Source: JAAYJM01 sp964498585 (GTDB taxonomy: Bacteria > Bacteroidota > Ignavibacteria > Kapaibacteriales > UBA2268). From it: DNA of 64,000 nucleotides. Location of the stretch: positions 38,241-102,240 of the forward strand of contig CAZCHH010000003.1 of NCBI GenBank assembly GCA_964498585.1, in the 5' to 3' direction. Each line of letters starts with the position of its first letter. Position 1 is the stretch's first letter. Shown here one piece after another: positions 48,812 to 57,980 of the stretch. Under the pieces are notes generated by a model. The model saw only the letters and a list, made by a program, of their open reading frames with translations, did no database searches and was not told the DNA's origin. Position numbers and translations under genes: made by a program.

Positions 48812-49464
48812 ATGAAAAATGCAACGTTAATTTTCGCATTATAGCTATAATGTTGATGGCTAATATGAATGTTAAAGGGCAATGCCCCGATGGTTGGTCA
48901 AGTGTAATAGATGCAGAATATACTTGGTGGTGCGATTGGACTTATTCATACTGTTATTATCAAGACCCAAGTACTGGACAATATTATATTAAAATTATAG
49001 ATATTGTAACACCAGAACCATGTTGGTCTTTTCGAACTGGACAAACCAGTTGGAACCAAATAAAAGCAGCCCTTAGAGATTCTTTATTATCACAAATCGT
49101 AAAATTTCTAACAACTACTAATATATGGGATGATATAGAAATTCCTCAAAAGCCCGGTAATTTCTGTTTTTGGTTTGTTAACACGCCAACTTGCTATCCA
49201 GTTGGTTACCAAGGTTATGAACATAAAAATGAACCTTGCACTGATAAAACACCAAGACCATGCAATTTAGCTTTGGTAATGATTTCATGGGATTACAAAT
49301 ACGATGAATACCAACAACCAATGCGTGATGATTCTGGAAATATCATTTATATAACTTATGTGAACAGGACATGGTATCCACCACCACAAGATTATTCAGG
49401 ATATTATACTTGTCCGCCATACTATATACCACTAGAACCAACTTGTTTAGACAATTGTTATTAA
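48812..49464 (+). CDS. Secreted Cys-rich protein with one-base frameshift in its signal peptide
   Basis: Paralogue of the gene at 9972. ATG 48812 starts MKNATLIFAL but then hits TAG. The main frame is open from 48850 (MLMANMNVKGQCPDG) to 49464. Adding one T after GCATTA near 48840 joins the two into MKNATLIFALLAIMLM, which matches the paralogue's leader almost residue for residue. So the real protein was about 217 residues and the leader is now out of frame, or the assembly lost one base. Mature part: WWCDWTYSYCYY, PRPCN, NRTWYPPP and final TCLDNCY. Family not recognised. The T9SS propeller gene follows. Confidence 0.75.
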
Positions 49465-49477
49465 TTACAGAAATTAT

Positions 49478-49514
49478 TAAGTCATCTTATCACTATTTTA
49501 GATAAGATGACTTA
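49478..49514 (+). terminator. Perfect 14-bp hairpin between Cys-rich and propeller genes
   Basis: TAAGTCATCTTATC (49478-49491) pairs perfectly with GATAAGATGACTTA (49501-49514), 9-base loop, 13 bp past the stop. The following T-run is weak, so it may lower rather than end read-through to the propeller gene, whose ATG is 34 bp on. Confidence 0.6.
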
Positions 49515-49548
49515 TTCTAAATTTTTAATTTTAATTAGAGAGTTAATT

Positions 49549-51597
49549 ATGAAAAGAATTTGTTTAATACTTTTTTTTATTGAATTAATTTTATTTAATT
49601 CTTTAAATGCCCAATGGGAACGCTGTAATGGTCCTTATGGTGGTGTTGTTAATTCAATAATTGCCAATGAAGATGTTGTTATTGCGAGTTCAACATTAGG
49701 AGTATTTAAATCTAAAAATAATGGCAAAAGTTGGACAGTTATTGATTCACTCAAATGTTGGGGCTTTGCTAAAAATCGAAATATTGTATATGCTGGTAGT
49801 AGTGATGGTGGTATATTGATTTCTACCGACAATGGTGAAAACTGGTCAGCAACTGATTCTGTCTTACCATCTTTAAGTAAAAGAATTATTATTATAAAAG
49901 ATACTATAATATTTGTAGGGACAAGTAAAGGAATATTTTCAACTTCAAATAATGGAGAAAGTTGGTCAGAAATGAATAATGGTTTGACAAACTTAGATGT
50001 ATATTCTCTTGCTATATATGGCTCAAATATCTTAGCCGGAACTGCTTCCGGTTGCATATTTCAATCTTCAAATAATGGTGAAAATTGGACAGTATTAATG
50101 CAAGATGACAATGTAAGATATGTTTATTCTTTATCAGTCAAAGATAGTAATATATATGCAGGAACTTATAGAGGTTTATTATATTCAACAAATAATGGTG
50201 GAAGTTGGACAAAAGTTGAGAAAGGGCCAATAGGCCCGATAAGTAGTATAGTTATAAAAGATACTTTAATTTTTTGTAGTATGCCAGGAAGTGGAATTTG
50301 TCGTTCTTCAGATAATGGCAAAAATTGGACTGAAATTAATTCTGGTTTAACAAATGATTGTGTATTAAGTTTAGAAATAAGTGGCAACAATATATTTGCA
50401 GGAACATCAGGAAATGGAGTCTTCATATCTTCAAATAATGGTGATAGTTGGGAGCAAATAAGTAATGGAATGTCTGGAATTACAGTAAACTGTTGTGTTG
50501 CTGACCATACAAATATTTTTGTCGGTACAAATGCAGGTGGTATTTTCTTGTCAACAGATAAGGGCGAAAGTTGGATAGGAAAAAATTCCGGCTTTCATTT
50601 TAGTTGGGATTTTAATATTCAGTGCATTACAATAAAAGATTCATTTTTATTTGCCGGAGATAATTATAGTATTTATAGGTCTTCGAACTATGGTGAGAAC
50701 TGGCAAAATTTAAGTTCTGATTATTATAATATTCGTGCAAATAAAATAATCTTTGAAGATACAAATATGTTTGCATCAACTCCCGGCAAAGGAATATTTT
50801 TTTCCTCAGATATGGGTGACAGCTGGACATCAAAAAACAATAACCTGCAAAATTTAGACATTAGGGCAATGTTAATTGAAGGGGATACTATTTATGCTGC
50901 TTCTTATGGTTTCGGAATTTTAATATCAACGAATTATGGTGAAAGTTGGGAAACATCAAACAACGGATTAACTTTAATGCATATTCTAAGTTTAGCAAGG
51001 TGTGGCGAGAGATTATTAGCTGGTTCCTGGCGAGGTGTTATGTTTTATTCCATTGATAATGGTAAAAATTGGGAAATTCTTTCTTTAGTTTTTAATAATG
51101 CTGATATTAATCATATAGAGGTGATTGGCTCAAATATCTTTGCTGGTACTTCTTTGGGCTTATATTTATCAAAAGATTGTGGCGATACTTGGACAAAAGT
51201 TAATCCTCCTTTAGATTCTAAATCAATTTATTCATTGTTGTTAAATGGCGAATATATTTATGCTGGTTCTTCAGGAAAAGTTGGATTCTTCAGAGCAAAA
51301 CTTTCTGATTTCGGAATTTCAGATGTCCAAGAGCAAGTTGTTCAATCATATAAAATTTCAATCTTTCCTAATCCTGCTACAAATGAAATCACACTTTCTT
51401 TACCAGAAAACAAAAGCATTAAATCAATTTCTATTTTTAACTCTCTCGGAATGGAAGTAAAGCGAATTGAGCAAACAGAAATAATTAGAAACAGTAAAAT
51501 AACAATTTCGGTTGCGGATTTGCCTGTTGGTCTATATCATTGTTCCTTTGTAAGTCAATCTGGAAGAGTAATGAAGAGTTTTGTAGTTGTGAAATGA
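49549..51597 (+). CDS. T9SS-sorted Asp-box (BNR-like) beta-propeller protein, second copy
   Basis: 682 residues from ATG 49549; an ATG at 49507 is inside the upstream hairpin and would put residues before the signal peptide (MKRICLILFFIELILF...NAQ). Thirteen Asp-box repeats (SKNNGKSW, STDNGENW, SSNNGESW-like, to SKDCGDTW) and a type A sorting domain from ISIFPNPATNEITLSL with DLPVGLYHC. Same architecture and repeat number as the protein at 10998, and like it preceded by a Cys-rich secreted protein. Predicted surface protein, role unknown. Confidence 0.9.
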   Translation: MKRICLILFFIELILFNSLNAQWERCNGPYGGVVNSIIANEDVVIASSTLGVFKSKNNGKSWTVIDSLKCWGFAKNRNIVYAGSSDGGILISTDNGENWSATDSVLPSLSKRIIIIKDTIIFVGTSKGIFSTSNNGESWSEMNNGLTNLDVYSLAIYGSNILAGTASGCIFQSSNNGENWTVLMQDDNVRYVYSLSVKDSNIYAGTYRGLLYSTNNGGSWTKVEKGPIGPISSIVIKDTLIFCSMPGSGICRSSDNGKNWTEINSGLTNDCVLSLEISGNNIFAGTSGNGVFISSNNGDSWEQISNGMSGITVNCCVADHTNIFVGTNAGGIFLSTDKGESWIGKNSGFHFSWDFNIQCITIKDSFLFAGDNYSIYRSSNYGENWQNLSSDYYNIRANKIIFEDTNMFASTPGKGIFFSSDMGDSWTSKNNNLQNLDIRAMLIEGDTIYAASYGFGILISTNYGESWETSNNGLTLMHILSLARCGERLLAGSWRGVMFYSIDNGKNWEILSLVFNNADINHIEVIGSNIFAGTSLGLYLSKDCGDTWTKVNPPLDSKSIYSLLLNGEYIYAGSSGKVGFFRAKLSDFGISDVQEQVVQSYKISIFPNPATNEITLSLPENKSIKSISIFNSLGMEVKRIEQTEIIRNSKITISVADLPVGLYHCSFVSQSGRVMKSFVVVK

Positions 51598-51607
51598 TAC
51601 TTTCTTT

Positions 51608-51641
51608 CTCCTTCCCAAGTTCAACTTGGGAAGGAGTTTTT
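51608..51641 (+). terminator. Terminator made from the CTTCCCAAGTT repeat
   Basis: CTCCTTCCCAAGTT (51608-51621) and AACTTGGGAAGGAG (51623-51636) form a perfect palindrome ending in TTTTT, 10 bp after the propeller stop. The same sequence family occurs at about 9490, 9740, 25550, 32137 and 44665. Confidence 0.8.
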
Positions 51642-51896
51642 AAAAGAAAAATCATTATATCAACTTGTTTATCGTATGATTAGAAACAAATGCCCCACCC
51701 TTTGCTCTCTCTAAACAAGTTAATGAGTAATTTGAATTAAAATACAAATATTTTAAAAATTAGTGAAAACATTTATAATTCAATTAATTACAAAATCTTT
51801 CTAATAAAGTTTTATTAAATAAAAGAAAATAGTTGTTTATTAATCAAATATTTATTAATTTTTGAAATTAGTAAAAACATTTGATAATATTATGTA

Positions 51897-52310
51897 ATGG
51901 AAAAATTATATTATTCAATAAGTGAAGTGAGTGAAATTCTTGGTGAAGAGCAGCATATTCTTAGATATTGGGAAAAAGAGTTTCCACATCTAAAACCCAA
52001 GAAAAACAGAGGTGGCAACAGGTCATACTCAAAATATGATTTAAATATTCTTAAAGGCATAAAAAGACTAATTCGTGAAGATAAACTCTCAATAAGTGAG
52101 GCAAAACAAAAAATTGACAAGATTTTAGAAAAGAAGCAAATAAAAAAAATGAATTCTCATATATCGAAAAACAATGCAAATAGAAATCATATCAAATCAA
52201 ATGCATCGGAAACTAAACCTAACGAAAATTTAAAATATATTGAAAAAACAGTTTTAAAACATATTCATAGCGAGTTGTCAGAAATTTTAAAAATATTGAA
52301 GAACAATTAA
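51897..52310 (+). CDS. MerR-family transcriptional regulator
   Basis: 137 residues. N-terminal MerR winged helix: YYSISEVSEILGEEQHILRYW, then EKEFPHLKPKKNRGGNRSY and LNILKGIKRLIREDKLSISEA. The C-terminal half is Lys/Asn-rich, without effector domain or metal-binding cysteines. Small MerR proteins of this sort are common in Bacteroidota, often beside competence or envelope genes. Target unknown. Confidence 0.9.
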   Translation: MEKLYYSISEVSEILGEEQHILRYWEKEFPHLKPKKNRGGNRSYSKYDLNILKGIKRLIREDKLSISEAKQKIDKILEKKQIKKMNSHISKNNANRNHIKSNASETKPNENLKYIEKTVLKHIHSELSEILKILKNN

Positions 52311-52451
52311 TTTAAAATATTTTTGTTTATATTAATTGAATATGATTGAGTTCTTTTACTATACCAGATAAAACATCAAACCTTGTTATCGGATTTATTA
52401 TATAGTCTGAATGATGCATCTGTTTATCCAAAGTATTAAATTTATATCTAA

Positions 52452-53015
52452 ATGAGAATAATTAGCGGACAAAAAAAGGGAAGAAAATTAATAGGAAAAA
52501 TATCTCAAAGCACCAGACCTGCAACAGATTCAAACCGTGAAACTGTTTTTAATATTCTGAATAATTATATAGTTCTTGAAAATATCATAGTTCTTGACTT
52601 ATTTGCTGGCAGTGGAGCAATGGGTTTTGAAGCATTAAGTCGGGGTGCTAATCATTGCTATTTTATTGATTCTAATAAAACTGCAATTGAATGTGTTGAA
52701 AAAAACGCAATTAACCTTGATATTCAAAAAGATAATTATATTATTTTAAAAATTGATGCTTTGAAAGCAATTAGGTTACTTTCCAAAAAAAATTTAAAAT
52801 TCGATTTAATATTCATTGACCCTCCTTATCGTTCAAATGTTGTTAATTCAGTTCTAAATGATATAGTAAAATATAACTTAACTTCTGCTGATGCAATTCT
52901 TTCAATTGAGATTTCTTCTAAAGAAGGAATTGATATTCCAGATGAATTTGAATTTATAACTGAGAGGCAGTTGGGAATTACCAAAATTATTTTTTTGAAA
53001 AGAATTGACAAATAG
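52452..53015 (+). CDS. rsmD: 16S rRNA (guanine-966-N2)-methyltransferase
   Basis: 187 residues. RIISGQKKGRKL at the start, ATDSNRETVFNIL, AdoMet motif VLDLFAGSGAMGFEALSRGA (about 49-68) and catalytic LIFIDPPYRSN mark RsmD. Acts on the assembling 30S subunit. coaD, often next to it, is absent. Confidence 0.95.
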   Translation: MRIISGQKKGRKLIGKISQSTRPATDSNRETVFNILNNYIVLENIIVLDLFAGSGAMGFEALSRGANHCYFIDSNKTAIECVEKNAINLDIQKDNYIILKIDALKAIRLLSKKNLKFDLIFIDPPYRSNVVNSVLNDIVKYNLTSADAILSIEISSKEGIDIPDEFEFITERQLGITKIIFLKRIDK

Positions 53016-53076
53016 TGTAACCTTTTTGAATTTAAATTGTATTATTTTTGTATTTGTTTAACTTAATAAAGATTTT

Positions 53077-55206
53077 ATGAAAAAATATTTAACATTAATA
53101 ATTATTGGATTATTTACTTTGCCATTATTTAGTAATGCTCAGGAATTACCAGACTTTCTAAAGAATGAGAATTATATACAGGGCGAAACAAAAAGTATTC
53201 GTTTTGATGAGATACTTAAGCTAAAGAAAAAATATGATAGGATGCAGGCACCAGTAGTTGTCAGACCTTATGATGTTTTGTCTTATGATATTTTTCTTGA
53301 TTGGGATAATTTGCTAAGAGATACAGCTGTTACTGGCGAAAGCCGCTATTGGAACGGCGAAATTGAAATGAAGATTTTAATTAATGAAAATAATTTTAAT
53401 ATGCTGGAATTAGATGCCGGCTATCTTCAAATTCAAAATATTTTCGTTGGCGAAGAAGCTATAGACCCTGTTCAACCAAGTGAAGGCATGTTATCAATTC
53501 CACTGCCAAATCCAGCAAATATTGGAGATACTATTAATGTGTTTATTGCATATAGATACATAGGAGACGATAATTTAGGTTTTTTCTTATATCAAAAAGG
53601 GCTTTATGTCGGTCAAGGGCAGATTGGTGATTCTGTTTTTGTTGAAGAAAGATTAGCTTATTTAATGAATGAACCAGTAGATGCTAAATATTGGATGCCA
53701 TGCAACGATTGGCCCCATGACAAAGCTGTTGCAAAAATTCGGGTTAAAGTACCGAGTGAATATACTGTTGCTGCTAATGGTCTTCTTACAATTGTTGAGG
53801 AAATTGATAACTCTAAGATTTACAACTGGGAAGATTCTTCGCCTATTGCAACGTATTTAATTTCTGCGACTGCTTCTATTTTTAAGGAATTTTCTGATTG
53901 GTATAAGCCAGAAGATAATCCTGAAGATTCTATTGAAGTAAAATACTATGTATGGCAAAAGGATTATGATGATACTGCAACTGACGGCTCAAAGTATAAC
54001 GCAAGGCATGCTGTAAGAAATACACTTGAAATGATGAGATTATTTTCCAATTATTTTATTCCATACCCTTTTGTTAAATATGGAATAGTTGCTGTCCAAC
54101 CTTATGATATGGGTGGAATGGAACATCAAACACTAACTATGGTAAACAGGAGATGGTTGAGAGGTTGGGATGATGTAAACTTTGCCCATGAATTAGCTCA
54201 TCAATGGCTGGGCGATTTAATTACTTGTGCTAACTGGAATGATATTTGGATTAATGAAGGCGGAGCTTCCTGGTCTGAGGGGCTTTGGTATGCTGAAGTG
54301 TATGGCGATATTGGTTATTACTATTCTCTGAATTATGCACGTCAGATTTATCTATGGTATGGAGGAATTGAATTACCGGCAATTTACGGTTTAGAATTTA
54401 ATGACCTTTTTAATAATGCTCTAACATATAAAAAATCTGGTTTTGTTTACCATTTGTTAAAAGAACTGCTCGGTGAAGAAGCATATTATACAACATTGCG
54501 CGGCCTTTTGAACGAGTATAAATTTAAGTCTCTTAATACAGAACAGTTCAAAACCTATTTTGCAGAACATAATCCAGATGCAATTATGTCATTCGATACA
54601 TTTTTCCAGCAGTGGATTTACAGCCCCGGACATCCGGTTTATGAAATAATTCCGGCTATAACAAAAATTGACGATACAAACTATGATGTGCAAATCACTT
54701 TAAATCAAACTCAAAACGTAGAAAACGTACCGGAAGTATTTATTACTCCTCTTCGATTTAATGTGTTCGGTCCAGCAGACACTGTTGCACAGGTTCTGGT
54801 ATTCAATAATCAAAGAACTCAGGATTATCAGTTTAATCTAAGTTTTCAACCGGATTCAATTTATATTGATAGTTTTTCTACTTTATGTGAATATGAACCT
54901 GTTATTACTTCTGTGAATGACTATACTGACAATTCTCTTAGTTATAATTTTTCAATTTATCCTAATGCAATTAACAATGGGCAAACAATTAATATTCAAT
55001 TTAATACTGCAAAGGATAACTCAAATATTGTGATTGATTTATATGATTATCTCGGAAATAAAATTGATAGGATTTTCAGCAGAAATATTTTAAGTGGTGA
55101 GCATACAATTAGTTATAATATTAATAACCTATCTGTTGGTATTTATTTTGTCAAATTGAGCAATAACAATTTTGTATCAACTCAGAAATTATATATCAAA
55201 GAATAG
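53077..55206 (+). CDS. M1-family metallopeptidase with T9SS sorting domain
   Basis: 709 residues. Signal peptide (IIIGLFTLPLFSNAQ), N-terminal beta domain, exopeptidase motif GGMEHQT (a GxMEN variant), zinc site HELAH at 371-375 and E394 (HEXXH-x18-E), then a type A Por sorting domain from about residue 625 (FSIYPNAINNGQTINIQF) to the end. An exported zinc aminopeptidase that should be displayed on or released from the cell surface. The His in place of Asn in the GAMEN-like motif is unusual but occurs in bacterial M1 relatives. Confidence 0.93.
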   Translation: MKKYLTLIIIGLFTLPLFSNAQELPDFLKNENYIQGETKSIRFDEILKLKKKYDRMQAPVVVRPYDVLSYDIFLDWDNLLRDTAVTGESRYWNGEIEMKILINENNFNMLELDAGYLQIQNIFVGEEAIDPVQPSEGMLSIPLPNPANIGDTINVFIAYRYIGDDNLGFFLYQKGLYVGQGQIGDSVFVEERLAYLMNEPVDAKYWMPCNDWPHDKAVAKIRVKVPSEYTVAANGLLTIVEEIDNSKIYNWEDSSPIATYLISATASIFKEFSDWYKPEDNPEDSIEVKYYVWQKDYDDTATDGSKYNARHAVRNTLEMMRLFSNYFIPYPFVKYGIVAVQPYDMGGMEHQTLTMVNRRWLRGWDDVNFAHELAHQWLGDLITCANWNDIWINEGGASWSEGLWYAEVYGDIGYYYSLNYARQIYLWYGGIELPAIYGLEFNDLFNNALTYKKSGFVYHLLKELLGEEAYYTTLRGLLNEYKFKSLNTEQFKTYFAEHNPDAIMSFDTFFQQWIYSPGHPVYEIIPAITKIDDTNYDVQITLNQTQNVENVPEVFITPLRFNVFGPADTVAQVLVFNNQRTQDYQFNLSFQPDSIYIDSFSTLCEYEPVITSVNDYTDNSLSYNFSIYPNAINNGQTINIQFNTAKDNSNIVIDLYDYLGNKIDRIFSRNILSGEHTISYNINNLSVGIYFVKLSNNNFVSTQKLYIKE

Positions 55207-55226
55207 TTTTAGTTAAATATTTCATT

Positions 55227-55260
55227 AAAAACTACATTCGTTAAGGATGTAGTTTTTTTT
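55227..55260 (+). terminator. Intrinsic terminator after the M1 peptidase
   Basis: AAAACTACAT (55227-55236) pairs with ATGTAGTTTT (55247-55256), loop of 10, T-run to 55260. It separates the core genes from the toxin-antitoxin array. Confidence 0.85.
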
Positions 55261-55884
55261 TGCTCCAAACATTAAATATAAAATTTATGTGTTGTGATAA
55301 TGAAAATTATATCCAAAAATGCACGCAAATCCTTCACAAATAAAACACAAATTTTTTTTGTAAAATATAAGAAAAAATATTAAATTTACTATCGTTTCGA
55401 AGATATATACGGAGAAACAAAATATAATATTCAGTTTAGCCCGTAGGTTATTAATGTAACTAAAAGGGCAGTGCATTAATAGAGTATAGGTTCTGGGGGC
55501 TGGGGATTAGTTAGAAATTCAGAGTAAATCAGTGTTCTTCATCAGTGTATTCAGTGGAAATATCTTAATCCTAAGAACACGCTGAAAAATAACACAGACA
55601 ACACAAATATCTTTGCATAGTTTTAAAAAATGTGTTAATTTTACTAATGTTTCATTGACAGAATCAGAGAAACAAACGAAAATACTTGATTTAGCCCGTA
55701 GGTTATTTATGTAACTGAAAGGGCGGTGCATTAATAGAGAATAGGTTTTTGGGGCTGGGGACTGGTTAGAAATTCAGAGTAAATCAGTGTTCTTCATCAG
55801 TGTTTTCTGTGGAGAAAGAAAAATCCACAAATGCACACAAATCCTACACAAATAAAACATTGAAAAAAATTCAATTATATAATA
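55261..55884. repeat. Left border of the array: long repeat in two tandem copies
   Basis: Two copies of the ~170-bp repeat, each with GCCCGTAGGTTA...TAACT...GGGC hairpin (55435-55479 and 55690-55734) preceded by AGAGAAACAAA and followed by GGGGCTGGGGA and TTAGAAATTCAGAGTAAAT. Each is followed by the second repeat (CAGTGTTCTTCATCAGTGT...CACAAATCC-TACACAAATAAAA; about 55531-55612 and 55784-55860). The last one ends 25 bp before the first antitoxin ATG. No gene seen; short reading frames here are in repeat DNA. Confidence 0.8.
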
Positions 55885-56118
55885 ATGAATAATACCTTAC
55901 AAAGAATAACATTGAATAAAGATATAAGAGCTGGGAAACCAACTATCAGGAATATGAGATTTACAGTAACTGAATTATTAGAATTGATGTCTTCCGGAAT
56001 GACTGAAAAACAAATTTTGCTGGATTATCCATTTCTTGAGAAAGAAGATATTGATGCCTGTCTTTTATATGCTTCAAAATTGACAGATACAAAATCTTTT
56101 GAATTATTGGCTCAGTAA
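55885..56118 (+). CDS. DUF433-family antitoxin
   Basis: 77 residues, entire length a DUF433 domain: RITLNKDIRAGKPTIRNMRF, VTELLELMSSGMTEKQILLDYP and KEDIDACLLYA. These winged-helix proteins are the antitoxins (VapB45-like) of DUF5615 PIN-like toxins, whose gene begins 5 bp on. Likely binds its own promoter. Confidence 0.87.
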   Translation: MNNTLQRITLNKDIRAGKPTIRNMRFTVTELLELMSSGMTEKQILLDYPFLEKEDIDACLLYASKLTDTKSFELLAQ

Positions 56119-56123
56119 ATACA

Positions 56124-56477
56124 ATGAAATTCATTGTGGATACACAGTTACCAGCCAGATTATCACAATTATTTACAGAATTAGGATTTGATTCAGTTCA
56201 TACAACAGATTTTCCTAACGGACATTTAATATCTGATATTGAGATAATTGAAATTGCTATAAATCAAAGCAGAATTATTGTAACAAAAGATAAAGATTTC
56301 TTTGATTACTTCTTTTTAAAAGGGTATCCACCAAAAATTTTATTGATAAAGACTGGCAATATCAAAAATAATGAATTGATTGATTTAATTAAAATTAATA
56401 TAAATAATATTATAAATAAATTTAGTAGTGATGCAAATTTGGTTATTTTAAGCACCAAGGAATTAATAAGTTTCTGA
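56124..56477 (+). CDS. DUF5615 PIN-like toxin
   Basis: 117 residues. MKFIVDTQLPARLSQLF gives the first acidic residue (D6) of the PIN-like fold; HTTDFPNGHLISDIEI and IIVTKDKDFFDY give the others. Family members (VapC45, Mut7-C-like) are predicted RNases. Partner of the DUF433 gene just upstream. Confidence 0.85.
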   Translation: MKFIVDTQLPARLSQLFTELGFDSVHTTDFPNGHLISDIEIIEIAINQSRIIVTKDKDFFDYFFLKGYPPKILLIKTGNIKNNELIDLIKININNIINKFSSDANLVILSTKELISF

Positions 56478-56564
56478 TTCATAATATAGAAATAGATTAA
56501 GTGCTTTCAGTGGAGAAATCTTAATCCACAAATACACACAAATCCTACACAAATAAAAAATTTA
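56478..56564. repeat. Short spacer with second repeat
   Basis: About 55 bp of the repeat TTTCAGTGGAGAAATCTTAA...CACACAAATCCTACACAAAT ends 8 bp before the next ATG, so it supplies the gene's 5' leader. Confidence 0.7.
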
Positions 56565-56807
56565 ATGGAAAATACAATAAATATAGCTGAAAATGAAAAT
56601 ACTTTATTTCTTGCAATAGAAAAAGAAAAAATAAATTATGATGTAATTGAGCAGGTTCATTCAATTTTGTCAAATAAATATATTAAAAAAGTACAAATTC
56701 CGAAAGTTGATGACGATGAACAGGCAGAAATCGAAGCAATACTTGATGCTATGACTGAAGATGACAAGGAAATAGTAAGAACCGAAAGAATATTTATTGA
56801 GTTATGA
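56565..56807 (+). CDS. RelB-like antitoxin, copy A
   Basis: 80 residues. N-terminal part nearly identical to copy B at 61212; AEIEAILDAMTEDDKEIV is the conserved acidic helix, then the tail diverges (RTERIFIEL). No DNA-binding fold is clear by eye. Overlaps the toxin by ATGA (56804-56807), so translation is coupled. Confidence 0.7.
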   Translation: MENTINIAENENTLFLAIEKEKINYDVIEQVHSILSNKYIKKVQIPKVDDDEQAEIEAILDAMTEDDKEIVRTERIFIEL

Positions 56808-57085
56808 TATTTGAATTAGATATAAATTATTCTAAAACTTCAGAAAAATTTGTTTTAAAGAATAAATCAATTATCAGTTTTGTAAAAGTAAGGGAATTAT
56901 TAGAAAAAGGTATTAAAAAGCTAAACAATCACGATATTAACATTGATATAAAAGAATTAAAGGGCAAATTGCAAGGACTTTACAGAATAAGAAAAGGGGA
57001 TTTAAGAATTATTTTCAGATACTACAAAGATGAAATCCACATAGTAAATATTGAAAAGATTGATTTTCGTGGCGATGTTTATTAG
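56804..57085 (+). CDS. RelE/ParE-family toxin, copy A
   Basis: 93 residues. The C-terminal core IKELKGKLQGLYRIRKGDLR then IIFRYYKDEIHIVNIEKI is the standard RelE/ParE sheet ending in RGDVY. Expected ribosome-dependent RNase or gyrase poison. ATG start; the C-terminal half is nearly identical to copy B, the N-terminal half is not. Confidence 0.88.
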   Translation: MIFELDINYSKTSEKFVLKNKSIISFVKVRELLEKGIKKLNNHDINIDIKELKGKLQGLYRIRKGDLRIIFRYYKDEIHIVNIEKIDFRGDVY

Positions 57086-57250
57086 CCGTCAGCATTTAGC
57101 TGTCAGCCGTTAGCAAGAAAAAAAAATTGTTAATTGTGAAAGATAGTTAACCACCGAAAGTTTAAAACCATAAACCAATAACTAATGATTAATGATTAGT
57201 GATTAATGATTACCGAAAACTATAAACCATAAACCGACAACCGAAAGAAA
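57086..57250. repeat. Spacer of degenerate 7-mers
   Basis: Begins CCGTCAGCATTTAGCTGTCA, then GATTAAT/GATTAGT and ACCATAA/ACCGACA words, ending CCGACAACCGAAAGAAA directly at the next ATG. Confidence 0.75.
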
Positions 57251-57481
57251 ATGTTAAAAGAAATAATCATAGCAAATACAAATACTTATACTTTGCAAAT
57301 ACCAAATGAGTATTTAAATCGAAGATTAGAAATTATGGTTTTTCCTGCTGATGAAATAAAAAATAGAAAAGAAAAAGATAAAAAAATCGAACTAATTTGG
57401 AAAACTGCTGGAATTTTAAAAAAAGAAAATATCGACCCGATTACATGGCAAAAAAATATAAGAGATGAATGGGAAAGATAG
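57251..57481 (+). CDS. VapB-like antitoxin
   Basis: 76 residues, family not recognised with certainty. Starts LKEIIIANTNTYTLQIPNEY, like AbrB/VapB strands, then a charged helical tail ending DPITWQKNIRDEWER that would wrap the toxin. Called an antitoxin from its 17-bp overlap with the PIN gene. Confidence 0.65.
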   Translation: MLKEIIIANTNTYTLQIPNEYLNRRLEIMVFPADEIKNRKEKDKKIELIWKTAGILKKENIDPITWQKNIRDEWER

Positions 57482-57848
57482 AATAAAGTTTCTTATAGAT
57501 TCTAATATAATCATCTATCATCTAAATAATGATGAAATTGCTACTTCTTTTCTAATTAAAAATTTTGAAAAATGTGGAATATCCTTAATAACATATATTG
57601 AGGTTCTTTCTTTCAATTTTGAAAATTCTCAATTTGATAATGTTAAAGAATTTCTTGAAAATTTTCATATTTATGAAATAGATAAAAAAATTTCAATACA
57701 AGCAATAAACAACAGAAAAAAGAAAAAAATTAAAATTCCAGATAATTTAATTGCTTCAACTGCTCAGGTAAATAATTTGACTTTAATTACAAGAAATGTA
57801 GATGATTATACTTCAATAAATGTAAACATAAAAAATATATACGAGTAA
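57465..57848 (+). CDS. VapC-like PIN-domain toxin
   Basis: 127 residues. PIN acidic residues D12 (FLIDSNIIIYHL), E46 (TYIEVLSF), D93 (IPDNLIASTA) and D113 (TRNVDDY) are all present, so the Mg-dependent RNase site is complete. VapC toxins cut tRNA or rRNA. Starts inside the antitoxin gene. Confidence 0.9.
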   Translation: MNGKDRIKFLIDSNIIIYHLNNDEIATSFLIKNFEKCGISLITYIEVLSFNFENSQFDNVKEFLENFHIYEIDKKISIQAINNRKKKKIKIPDNLIASTAQVNNLTLITRNVDDYTSINVNIKNIYE

Positions 57849-57980
57849 TAGAAATTAATCAATGATTAATGATTAATGATTATCGAAAAACAATAATAGA
57901 AAGCTGACAGCTAACTGCCAACAGCAATCAGCAAGAAACCATAAACCGACAACTGAAAACTGACAACCGATAACTGAAAA
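57849..57980. repeat. Spacer of degenerate 7-mers
   Basis: GATTAAT words, then AGCTGACAGCTAACTGCCAA and ACCGACAACTGAAAACTGAC units that run up to the next ATG. Confidence 0.75.

Noticed and set aside
55261..55740. Short minus-strand reading frames at the array's left border that look alike (both contain PFSYINNLRAK)
   Set aside because: They are the same ~170-bp repeat read in reverse; no start signals and no coding character outside the repeat.
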